DNA of 8,365 nucleotides from an uncultured Clostridia bacterium (lineage in GTDB: Bacteria; Bacillota; Clostridia; Oscillospirales; Acutalibacteraceae), in assembly GCA_945868935.1 (NCBI GenBank), contig CAMBNE010000029.1, forward strand, positions 1-8,365, in the 5' to 3' direction. The position numbers and the translations under genes are program-made. Positions 1 to 5,698 of this stretch are shown one piece after another (positions within the stretch are counted from its first letter, which is position 1; each line of letters starts with the position of its first letter). The notes below the pieces were generated by a model. It saw only the letters and a program-made list of their open reading frames with translations, was not told where the DNA came from and searched no databases.

Positions 1-1
1 G

Positions 2-544
2 ACGGTGCTTGACAAAATGGGCAAGCCGCATATTGAAACCTACAAAAAATTCTGCAATAAGTTTTATAAGCTGACGGGACAGCTCAATAAAGACCAGTAC
101 GTTGTGCCTTATCTTATGAGCTCGCACCCCGGCTCAACGCTGAAGGACGCAGTCGAGCTTGCACTTTTCTGCAAGCGTGAGGGAATCCATCCCAAGCAGG
201 TTCAGGATTTTTACCCCACACCCGGCACAATTTCAACGGCTATGTTCTACACAGGGCTTGACCCTTACACGCTTAAAGAGGTGTATGTTCCGAAGTCGGA
301 GAACGAAAAAGCAATGCAGAGGGCACTTTTGCAGTATTTCATTCCCGAAAACAAGCCGCTTGTAATCAAGGCTCTGATAAAAGCAGGCCGCAGGGATTTA
401 ATCGGCAACGATAAAAAGTGCCTTGTAACTCCGCTTGCAGGTCAGACCGCAGGCGGCTACAGAAAAGACAACGCTAAAAATAACGGCAAAAAGAAAAACG
501 GCAAGGACAAGTTTGCAAAATACAGGCGCAAAAACAAAAAGTAA
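2..544 (+). CDS. YgiQ family radical SAM protein, C-terminal part (5' end outside the window)
   Basis: The reading frame is open from the window edge, so the start and the radical SAM CxxxCxxC cluster are not visible. The 181 codons seen match the end of YgiQ (UPF0313) proteins. They contain the SSHPG stretch and the QVQDFYPTPGT block, followed by an MFYTGLDP segment, the VPKSENEKAMQRALLQY block and an AGRRDLIG segment. These last parts belong to the C-terminal DUF3362 region. The family binds a [4Fe-4S] cluster and S-adenosylmethionine, but its reaction is not settled. The tail, from about 40 residues before the stop, is rich in Lys, Asn and Arg and looks disordered; basic tails of this kind are seen in the family. 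The gene ends 88 bases before tyrS, which has its own promoter, so co-transcription is not implied. Family assignment is confident; precise function is not. Confidence 0.9.
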   Translation, partial: TVLDKMGKPHIETYKKFCNKFYKLTGQLNKDQYVVPYLMSSHPGSTLKDAVELALFCKREGIHPKQVQDFYPTPGTISTAMFYTGLDPYTLKEVYVPKSENEKAMQRALLQYFIPENKPLVIKALIKAGRRDLIGNDKKCLVTPLAGQTAGGYRKDNAKNNGKKKNGKDKFAKYRRKNKK

Positions 545-570
545 CAGCGTACAACGCGAATATATTTTAC

Positions 571-599
571 TTGACCTTGACCTGATTTAATAATATACT
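571..599 (+). promoter_or_regulatory. Sigma-A-type promoter of tyrS
   Basis: TTGACC at 571-576 and TATACT at 594-599 are separated by 17 bases, an almost consensus arrangement. The -35 hexamer is immediately repeated (TTGACC again at 577-582), but the second copy is only 11 bases from the -10 and cannot pair with it. Transcription should begin near 606, giving a leader of about 27 bases before the tyrS ATG. That is too short for a T-box riboswitch, the usual control of tyrS in Firmicutes. Confidence 0.7.
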
Positions 600-615
600 A
601 TTATCATCAGAAAAT

Positions 616-622
616 GAAAGGA
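616..622 (+). promoter_or_regulatory. Ribosome binding site that fixes the tyrS start
   Basis: GAAAGGA ends 10 bases before ATG 633. Two upstream in-frame TTG codons (624 and 627) lie 1 and 4 bases after it, too close to be used, so ATG 633 is the start. Confidence 0.7.
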
Positions 623-632
623 TTTGTTGAAA

Positions 633-1856
633 ATGGGAGTATATGAAGAACTCGTTGCAAGAGGACTTATTGCTCAGGTAACCGACGAGGAGGAAATAAG
701 AGAGCTTGTAAACAGCGGAAAGGCTGTGTTTTATATCGGCTTTGACCCGACGGCAGATAGTCTGCACGTTGGTCACTTTATGGCGCTCTGCCTTATGAAA
801 AGACTCCAGATGGCAGGCAACAAGCCGATTGCACTCATCGGCGGCGGTACTGCGATGATAGGCGACCCCTCGGGCAGAACAGATATGCGCCAGATGATGA
901 CAAAGGAAACAATCGAGCATAATGTTGAGTGCTTTAAAAAGCAGATGAGCCGTTTTATCGACTTTTCCGACGATAAGGCTCTGCTTGTAAATAACGCAGA
1001 CTGGCTGCTTGACCTCAACTATGTTGACGTTCTGCGTGACGTAGGCGCACATTTCAGTGTTAACAGAATGCTTACAGCCGAGTGCTACAAGCAGAGAATG
1101 GAAAAGGGACTCAGTTTCCTCGAGTTTAACTATATGATTATGCAGTCGTACGATTTCTACGCTCTCTATCAGAGATACGGCTGTAATATGCAGTTCGGCG
1201 GCGACGACCAGTGGAGCAATATGCTCGGCGGTACGGAGCTTATCAGACGTAAGCTCGGCAAGGACGCATACGCAATGACAATCAATCTTCTGCTCAATTC
1301 CGAGGGCAAGAAGATGGGCAAAACTCAGTCGGGCGCAGTATGGCTTTCACCCGAAAAGACAAGCCCCTACGATTTCTATCAGTACTGGAGAAACGTAGAC
1401 GACGGCGACGTTGTAAAGTGCCTTAAAATGCTCACATTCCTGCCTTTGGAGCAGATTGACGAGCTTGCAAAGCTTGAAGGCAGTGAAATAAACAAGGCAA
1501 AGGAAGTTCTCGCTTACGAGCTTACAGAGCTTGTTCACGGCAAGGAGGAGGCTGACAAGGCGCAGGAAGCCGCAAGAGCACTCTTCGGCAGTAAGACCGA
1601 TACAGACAATATGCCGTCAACCGAGCTTTCCGAGGCTGACTTTACAGACGGTGCAATTGCAATCCTCGATTTGCTCAAAAAATGCTCGCTCATTCCGTCA
1701 AACGGAGAGGGCAGACGTCTTATTCAGCAGGGCGGTATTTCGCTTGATGATGAAAAGGTAACCGACGTTTACGCAAGTATTCCCGTTTCAGCCTTTGAAA
1801 AGGGATACGTAATCATCAAAAAGGGCAAAAAGGTGTTCCATAAAGCGGTTTTATAA
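633..1856 (+). CDS. tyrS: Tyrosyl-tRNA synthetase (tyrosine--tRNA ligase, EC 6.1.1.1)
   Basis: This cytoplasmic class I aminoacyl-tRNA synthetase charges tRNA-Tyr with tyrosine using ATP. The protein is 407 residues from ATG 633, within the usual bacterial range. The HIGH-type signature is HVGH at residues 45-48, after the FDPTADSL stretch. The KMSKS equivalent is KMGKT at 227-231. Tyrosine-pocket residues by comparison with Bacillus TyrRS are Y34, Y167, Q171 and D174 (in [10 protein letters not shown]), followed by the GGDDQW block near 189-194. Residues from about 345 to the end form an S4-type RNA-binding domain, including [18 protein letters not shown]. Nothing suggests truncation. The gene has its own strong promoter and no room for a T-box leader, unlike many clostridial tyrS genes. 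It is followed by a REP-like palindrome and then mscL. Confidence 0.97.
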   Translation: MGVYEELVARGLIAQVTDEEEIRELVNSGKAVFYIGFDPTADSLHVGHFMALCLMKRLQMAGNKPIALIGGGTAMIGDPSGRTDMRQMMTKETIEHNVECFKKQMSRFIDFSDDKALLVNNADWLLDLNYVDVLRDVGAHFSVNRMLTAECYKQRMEKGLSFLEFNYMIMQSYDFYALYQRYGCNMQFGGDDQWSNMLGGTELIRRKLGKDAYAMTINLLLNSEGKKMGKTQSGAVWLSPEKTSPYDFYQYWRNVDDGDVVKCLKMLTFLPLEQIDELAKLEGSEINKAKEVLAYELTELVHGKEEADKAQEAARALFGSKTDTDNMPSTELSEADFTDGAIAILDLLKKCSLIPSNGEGRRLIQQGGISLDDEKVTDVYASIPVSAFEKGYVIIKKGKKVFHKAVL

Positions 1857-1880
1857 TAAAAGTAATATCTGATTTCGTAG

Positions 1881-1900
1881 GGACACGGCGTGCCGTGTCC
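1881..1900. repeat. REP-like palindrome between tyrS and mscL
   Basis: GGACACGGC (1881-1889) and its exact complement GCCGTGTCC (1892-1900) flank two bases. This makes a G+C-rich stem in an otherwise A+T-rich 86-base gap. No T-run follows, so it is not a typical intrinsic terminator. The context GTAG before it and GCAG after it resembles dispersed intergenic palindromes I recall from clostridial genomes. With only one copy in the window, dispersal cannot be shown here. It may still weaken read-through or protect the tyrS mRNA end. Confidence 0.6.
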
Positions 1901-1942
1901 GCAGGTAAATGCAAATTTTATAAATAAAAAGGGGTTTTAAAA

Positions 1943-2368
1943 ATGAAAAAGTTTTTTTCTGAATTCAAGGAATTCATAATGCGCGGCAACGTGCTTGACC
2001 TTGCCGTCGGCGTAATCATCGGCGCTGCATTTCAGGCAATCGTAACCTCGCTGACAAGCGACATCATCTCTCCGATTCTCGGTATCTTCGGCGGAATGAA
2101 CTTTGACCAGCTTTCGTTTACAATCAACGGCGCAACAATCGCCTACGGAAAATTCATAACAGCTATCATCAATTTCCTGATTATGGCGTTCATAATTTTC
2201 CTCATTGTAAAGCTTGTAAACAAGGTTATGTCACTTGGAAAAAAGCCTAAGGAAGAGCCAAAGCCGACTACTAAAAAATGTCCTTATTGCCTGAGTGAAA
2301 TTGACATTAATGCGGTTAAATGTCCTCACTGCACAAGCGACATTCCCGAACAGGCTGACGAAAAATAA
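1943..2368 (+). CDS. mscL: Large-conductance mechanosensitive channel MscL with C-terminal zinc ribbon
   Basis: MscL is a homopentameric membrane channel that opens under membrane tension and releases solutes during hypo-osmotic shock. The N-terminal amphipathic segment is followed by the family's most conserved stretch, [20 protein letters not shown] (residues 11-30), which starts the pore-lining helix (about 17-45). A short periplasmic-type loop lies near 50-68 and the second membrane helix at about 69-95. The lysine/proline linker (99-112) leads to an added zinc-ribbon-like element with C113, C116, C127 and C130 (CPYC, ten residues, CPHC). At 141 residues it matches the usual size. The RBS AAAAGGGG (1927-1934) is 8 bases before the ATG. 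The stop overlaps the ATG of the amidase gene (TAATG). Similar CPxC/CPHC tails occur in other Firmicute MscL proteins as I recall; metal binding is inferred. Confidence 0.95.
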   Translation: MKKFFSEFKEFIMRGNVLDLAVGVIIGAAFQAIVTSLTSDIISPILGIFGGMNFDQLSFTINGATIAYGKFITAIINFLIMAFIIFLIVKLVNKVMSLGKKPKEEPKPTTKKCPYCLSEIDINAVKCPHCTSDIPEQADEK

Positions 2369-3009
2369 TGCAGTTTTTAAAGAACCTCAACAAGAAAAAG
2401 TTGTTGTTCGTTTGCCTTGTATCGCTTTTGGTTCTGTCGCTTTCAACGGCGGCAGCGTCTACATTCGGCAAGGCTGAAAGCAGATTTTCAGGCATCAGGA
2501 TATATTTAAGTCCGTCAAATCAGTACACAAATTATTACACAGTCGGCAACACAACCGAAATGGAGCAGTGCGACTTGATTGCAGAAAAAACTGCCGAAAA
2601 GCTCAAAAAACTCGGCTTTACCGTAATGGTCGGTCAGTCGGGTGCTTTACTTGAAAGCAGATGTAACGAGAGCAACGCTTTTCACGCCGATATGCATATC
2701 CCGATACACACCAACGCATTGAACGGCGAGTATACGGGCGGTACGCACGTGTATGTTTACGGCTCTGATGAGCAGACTGCGGCTGAGTCGTTTCTCAACA
2801 CACTCGGCAAAATCAGTCCGGGTGATGACGACAGGATTGAATATAAGCCTGATTTGTATGAGGTTTCCACTCCGAATGCACTTACGGTTTACCTTGAATG
2901 TGAGTTTCACGACACCGAGGAGGGCGCAGACTGGATAATCAATAACACCGACAAAATTGCAAATGCAATTGCCGACGGTGTTTATAACTATTATTCCAAT
3001 ATAGAATAA
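2368..3009 (+). CDS. Secreted N-acetylmuramoyl-L-alanine amidase (Amidase_3-like)
   Basis: This 213-residue protein probably cleaves the bond between MurNAc and L-alanine of peptidoglycan outside the membrane. Residues 1-30 form a signal peptide or membrane anchor: KNLNKKK, then a Leu/Val core, ending STAAAS. The Amidase_3 fold is seen in IRIYLSPSNQ (43-52), the Glu pair in TEMEQ (63-67), IPIHTNA (111-117, with zinc ligand H114) and LECEF (176-180, where E177 fits the catalytic Glu). The usual first zinc histidine of DPGHGG is absent: SPSNQ stands there, as I recall for a clostridial subgroup. The ATG overlaps the mscL stop by one base and has no clear RBS of its own, so translation is likely coupled to mscL. 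A strong hairpin follows at 3097. The family call is firm; activity without the histidine is inferred. Confidence 0.82.
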   Translation: MQFLKNLNKKKLLFVCLVSLLVLSLSTAAASTFGKAESRFSGIRIYLSPSNQYTNYYTVGNTTEMEQCDLIAEKTAEKLKKLGFTVMVGQSGALLESRCNESNAFHADMHIPIHTNALNGEYTGGTHVYVYGSDEQTAAESFLNTLGKISPGDDDRIEYKPDLYEVSTPNALTVYLECEFHDTEEGADWIINNTDKIANAIADGVYNYYSNIE

Positions 3010-3096
3010 AACAAAAATAGATGTTTGAAAATGATAACGCCACATAAGGATGGAATTTGAAAATCAGTATACAAATATTGGCGTAGAAAGGTTAAA

Positions 3097-3138
3097 AGGC
3101 TGAGTAGAAGGCAGAAATGCTTTTTACTCAGCCTCTTT
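3097..3138 (+). terminator. Hairpin terminator candidate after the mscL-amidase pair
   Basis: Arms 3097-3113 and 3118-3134 pair over all 17 positions with a GAAA tetraloop. Two pairs are G-U (3107/3124 and 3110/3121). These are stable only in RNA made from the plus strand, which favours a plus-strand role. The following CTTTAGCTTTAT is a poor T-tract, so termination may be partial. The rest of the 300-base gap 3010-3309 holds the smaller stem at 3217 and the tetR promoter; bases 3010-3096 and 3140-3215 show nothing I recognise. Confidence 0.55.
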
Positions 3139-3216
3139 AGCTTTATAGGAAATTGCTCGGTACTACTCGGGCACAGAAGGTTTATATCATCAGAATCTGT
3201 CTACACGAAATACACT

Positions 3217-3235
3217 CGGCGTCACGCCGCTTTTT
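3217..3235 (+). terminator. Small terminator-like stem upstream of the tetR promoter
   Basis: CGGCG and CGCCG flank a TCA loop, and CTTTTT follows at once. The stem is only 5 bp, all G-C, so it is weak but has the right order of parts. It could back up the hairpin at 3097 and insulate the tetR promoter. Confidence 0.35.
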
Positions 3236-3249
3236 ATGATAGTATCCTC

Positions 3250-3277
3250 TTGACTTTTGAACAATGTTCAGTATAAT
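3250..3277 (+). promoter_or_regulatory. Promoter of the tetR-oxidoreductase operon
   Basis: TTGACT at 3250-3255 and TATAAT at 3272-3277 are spaced 16 bases apart, both near consensus. A second TATAAT overlaps at 3278-3283 but is too far from the -35. A palindromic operator fills most of the spacer. Confidence 0.75.
3258..3270. promoter_or_regulatory. Palindromic operator, probable autoregulatory TetR site
   Basis: TGAACA-A-TGTTCA is a perfect 13-bp inverted repeat lying between the -35 and -10 boxes. A bound dimer there would block RNA polymerase. TetR-family regulators commonly bind such sites in their own promoters, and the gene downstream encodes one. That this regulator is the ligand of the site is inferred. 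Confidence 0.65.
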
Positions 3278-3295
3278 TATAATTAATAGATATTC

Positions 3296-3302
3296 AAGGG
3301 AG
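3296..3302 (+). promoter_or_regulatory. Ribosome binding site supporting the GTG start of tetR
   Basis: AAGGGAG lies 7 bases before GTG 3310. The nearer ATG codons at 3305 and 3308 both run straight into TGA at 3311 or after one codon, so they cannot start the protein. GTG 3310 is the only start compatible with this site. Confidence 0.65.
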
Positions 3303-3309
3303 ATATGAT

Positions 3310-3882
3310 GTGAATAACAAAGAAGCAATAATACAGACAACAATTGAACTTATTGAGGAAAACGGCGAGCATTTGGAAGAAATCACCGTTCGTGAGATAT
3401 GTAAAAGAGCTGGTGTTGGATTAGGACTTGTCAATTATCATTTCGGAAATAAGGATAAACTCATCGAGCAATGCATTGAGCGTATGATAAATGGAATTGT
3501 GGAAAAATTTCAGAATATACGGGAGAAAACAGAAGGGCGTACGCCTTTTGAAAAATTAGAGTTTCTGGGCAATATGACGCTTGACTTCCTGTTTGAACAT
3601 AATACTGTTTCAAAAATTTCTATTCTTACCGATATGCAGACACCAAAAGATAATGACAACACCGGCAGGACTTATGCAGCATATTTGCCGCTTGTTTCGG
3701 ATTGCCGTCCTGACCTTGATGAAGCAGCAATAAAACGAAAGACTATGTATCTGATTACAATTATGCAGCAAATGTTCCTGCGATGTGAAACCATATCGCA
3801 GACATTTGGGATTGACCTTAGAAAAAGAGAAAACCGCAAGATATTTCATACACAAATTTTACACGATATTTTGGAGGTGTAG
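3310..3882 (+). CDS. TetR/AcrR family transcriptional regulator
   Basis: This 190-residue protein has the size and layout of a TetR-type dimeric repressor. Residues 4-53 carry the DNA-binding domain: a first helix starting KEAIIQTTIELIEENG, the EEITVREICKRAGVGLG helix-turn-helix (about 23-39), then the signature VNYHFGNKDKLI (41-52). The remainder is an all-helical ligand-binding and dimer domain, which is not conserved enough to name an effector. It contains Cys residues that could sense redox state, but this is speculation. It starts at GTG 3310. The next gene begins 3 bases after the stop, and its RBS (GGAGG, 3873-3877) lies inside the tetR end, so both are co-transcribed. The likely role is repression of its own operon through the 3258-3270 palindrome. 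Codons are more A/T-rich than in tyrS, proB or proA. Confidence 0.9.
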   Translation: MNNKEAIIQTTIELIEENGEHLEEITVREICKRAGVGLGLVNYHFGNKDKLIEQCIERMINGIVEKFQNIREKTEGRTPFEKLEFLGNMTLDFLFEHNTVSKISILTDMQTPKDNDNTGRTYAAYLPLVSDCRPDLDEAAIKRKTMYLITIMQQMFLRCETISQTFGIDLRKRENRKIFHTQILHDILEV

Positions 3883-3885
3883 AGG

Positions 3886-4605
3886 ATGAAGATTACTGTT
3901 ATAAACGGAACGGAAAAACACGGTGTAACATACCGTTTGAAAGAGATATTTTTAGCAGAATTCAGGAATAAGGCGGAAATTACGGAATATTATCTTCCAA
4001 AGGATTGTCCGAGTTTCTGCACCGGTTGCGTGAACTGCATATTAAAAGGAGAGAATACCTGCAAAGCGGCTGAGAAAATCGGGAAGATAGAAAAATCGCT
4101 TTTGGATGCAGACTTAATTGTAATGACCTCTCCTGCATATGTGTTTCACGCTACGGGAGCAATGAAAGCATTTCTTGACCATTTTGCTTTTCGTTGGATG
4201 CCACACCGTCCTGCTCCTGAAATGTTTGGAAAGCGTGCTGTAATTCTAACGCAATGTTTAGGACAAGGGGCAAAATCTGCGGCGAAGGATATAAAGCACA
4301 GTTTATCTTGGTGGGGAATTTCCAAAATCGGAGTATTTACCGGTGCTCTTATGGGCGATATTATTTGGGATAAACTTTCCGAAAAGAAACAAGCTGAACT
4401 TACAAGAAAAGTGAAAAAGCTATCTCAAAAAATCGCTAATGAGGATTACACAAAGCCCGCACATACAAATTTAGTTACAAAATTCAAGTTCTACTTTTGC
4501 CGTGTAATGCAGAAATCATTACATAAAAATGACCCGGAATATCTCGATGGAAAATATTGGGCGCAGCAAGGATGGCTTGGTTCCGTTAGACCGTGGAAAA
4601 ATTAA
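3886..4605 (+). CDS. Flavodoxin-fold NAD(P)H-dependent oxidoreductase, iron-sulfur flavoprotein-like
   Basis: This 239-residue cytoplasmic protein probably uses FMN for electron transfer or reduction of a small substrate. The first strand, MKITVINGTEKHGVTYRLKE, ends in the FMN-phosphate loop region (residues 7-16). The block SPAYVFHATGAMKAFLDH (82-99) matches the SPxYxxxxxxxMKxFxDR motif of NADPH-dependent FMN reductases. Cysteines C45, C48, C51 and C59 fit the compact CX2CX2CX(4-7)C pattern of archaeal and clostridial iron-sulfur flavoproteins (Isf); an extra C41 precedes them. The protein is longer than a minimal flavodoxin. Its C-terminal part, from about 185, carries aromatic residues and ends in QQGWLGSVRPWKN. 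The gene is 3 bases behind tetR, so the regulator likely controls it. Substrate unknown; quinones, nitro compounds or electrophiles are typical guesses. Confidence 0.82.
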   Translation: MKITVINGTEKHGVTYRLKEIFLAEFRNKAEITEYYLPKDCPSFCTGCVNCILKGENTCKAAEKIGKIEKSLLDADLIVMTSPAYVFHATGAMKAFLDHFAFRWMPHRPAPEMFGKRAVILTQCLGQGAKSAAKDIKHSLSWWGISKIGVFTGALMGDIIWDKLSEKKQAELTRKVKKLSQKIANEDYTKPAHTNLVTKFKFYFCRVMQKSLHKNDPEYLDGKYWAQQGWLGSVRPWKN

Positions 4606-4680
4606 TTTTGAAGCCAAATTATTTATCCAAAGAGCTATTGAACAGAAAAAATAATGAAAAAGACAGCAGCATGCAGGAAA

Positions 4681-4712
4681 ACGGTGTAACTCGTTTTACA
4701 GAGTTACACCGT
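4681..4712. terminator. Perfect 12-bp hairpin after the tetR operon, possible terminator
   Basis: ACGGTGTAACTC (4681-4692) and GAGTTACACCGT (4701-4712) pair completely around an 8-base loop. The plus strand lacks a T-run after it (ACTTTACAT). On the minus strand TTTT follows directly, so the shape fits a terminator about equally poorly in both directions. No minus-strand gene ends nearby, so it most likely closes the upstream operon. The rest of 4606-4864 holds the proB promoter; no gene was supported there. Confidence 0.5.
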
Positions 4713-4825
4713 ACTTTACATAATAACATCTTTATCAAACGTAGCCAAACCAAGAATCTTTTTTTATATGAACAATACGCTTTTTCATATTCACACAAGT
4801 TTTAGCACAATATTAAATTAAAGTG

Positions 4826-4855
4826 TTGTAATTACAGGGCTCGGTGTGATATAAT
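4826..4855 (+). promoter_or_regulatory. Promoter of proBA with extended -10
   Basis: TTGTAA at 4826-4831 and TATAAT at 4850-4855 are 18 bases apart. TG at 4847-4848 makes an extended -10, which offsets the imperfect -35. Transcription should begin near 4862, which bears on the choice of proB start. Confidence 0.65.
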
Positions 4856-4889
4856 AAATTAATAATGCAAAATTATGCAAAACGGAAAC

Positions 4890-4894
4890 AGGTG
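4890..4894 (+). promoter_or_regulatory. Ribosome binding site that selects proB ATG 4901
   Basis: AGGTG lies 6 bases before ATG 4901. The upstream in-frame ATG at 4865 sits about 3 bases from the predicted transcript start and has no RBS, so it would need leaderless initiation. Confidence 0.6.
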
Positions 4895-4900
4895 TCTGAA

Positions 4901-5686
4901 ATGGAAAATAAGCGTACGGTTGTAAAGGTCGGCACGTCCACCCTTACATACGAAAACGGAAAGATAAATTACCGCAGAATCGAGTGCCTTTGCAAGGTTA
5001 TGTCGGACTTGCAGAACAGGGGAGAGCAGATTATGCTCGTGTCCTCGGGTGCAATCGGCGTCGGAATGGGAAAAACAGGACTCCAGTCACGTCCGAGCGA
5101 AACCAAGAAAAAGCAGGCTCTTGCGGCTATCGGTCAGTGCGAGCTTATGTTTATGTACGACAAACTGTTCGGCGAGTACAACCACTCGGTGGCGCAGATT
5201 CTCCTCACACGCTATGCCGTTGAAACCGACCAGAAACGTCAGAACGTAATCAACACAATTGACGAGCTTCTGAAAATGAACATTATCCCCGTAATCAATG
5301 AGAACGATACGGTGGCTATTGATGAACTCGAGGGCAACAACTTCGGCGATAACGATATGCTTTCGGCAATCGTTGCCGGTCTTGTGGGAGCCGACAGGCT
5401 GATTATTCTTACCGATATTGACGGCTTGTACGACTCAAATCCACGCACAAATCCGGAGGCTGTAAAGCTTGAGGTTGTCGATAAAATTAATCAGGAAATC
5501 TTGTCAATGGCGGCAGGAACAGGTTCAAATCGAGGTACGGGCGGAATGATAACAAAGCTTCAGGCGGCTGATTATGCAACAAAGCGCGGCGTTGAGGTTC
5601 ACGTTATCAACGGCTCAAACCCGGAAAATCTCTATGAAGTTTTCGACGGCAACAACGTAGGAACAGTGTTCCTTGCAAGGCAGTAA
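4901..5686 (+). CDS. proB: Glutamate 5-kinase, short form (EC 2.7.2.11)
   Basis: This enzyme phosphorylates glutamate to glutamyl-5-phosphate, the first and usually proline-inhibited step of proline synthesis. The protein has 261 residues from ATG 4901 and is a bare amino-acid-kinase domain. The C-terminal PUA domain of the E. coli enzyme (367 residues) is absent, as in several other Firmicutes. Visible motifs are VVKVGTSTL (7-15), VSSGAIGVGMGK (47-58), INENDTV (132-138) with FGDND (148-152) for glutamate binding, LTDIDGLYDSNP (170-181) and GTGGMITKLQAA near the C-terminal third for nucleotide binding. The start at 4901 is preferred over ATG 4865 because of RBS placement and promoter position. 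proA follows 12 bases later. Regulation appears to be by the promoter at 4826 and, by family, feedback inhibition. Confidence 0.95.
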   Translation: MENKRTVVKVGTSTLTYENGKINYRRIECLCKVMSDLQNRGEQIMLVSSGAIGVGMGKTGLQSRPSETKKKQALAAIGQCELMFMYDKLFGEYNHSVAQILLTRYAVETDQKRQNVINTIDELLKMNIIPVINENDTVAIDELEGNNFGDNDMLSAIVAGLVGADRLIILTDIDGLYDSNPRTNPEAVKLEVVDKINQEILSMAAGTGSNRGTGGMITKLQAADYATKRGVEVHVINGSNPENLYEVFDGNNVGTVFLARQ

Positions 5687-5698
5687 AGGAGAATTACT

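Noticed and set aside
545..632. T-box riboswitch before tyrS
   Set aside because: Only 88 bases separate the genes, no AGGGTGG-like T-box sequence is present, and the promoter leaves a leader of about 27 bases.
567..1052. Minus-strand open frame of 161 codons over the start of tyrS
   Set aside because: It lies antisense to the conserved catalytic part of tyrS and its translation resembles no protein family.
2647..3045. Minus-strand open frame of 132 codons over the amidase gene
   Set aside because: It is antisense to the conserved IHTNA and LECEF regions and looks like a shadow frame.
3044..3090. Inverted repeat ACGCCA/TGGCGT in the gap before tetR
   Set aside because: Six-base arms about 35 bases apart are expected by chance in such a gap.
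4593..4805. Possible 70-residue gene after the flavoprotein
   Set aside because: It begins inside the flavoprotein end, has no RBS, and reads through a perfect hairpin, so the translation reflects structure and not protein coding.
4865..4900. Longer proB starting at ATG 4865
   Set aside because: This ATG is about 3 bases from the predicted transcript start and has no RBS, whereas ATG 4901 has AGGTG at proper spacing and begins at the usual N-terminus of the family.
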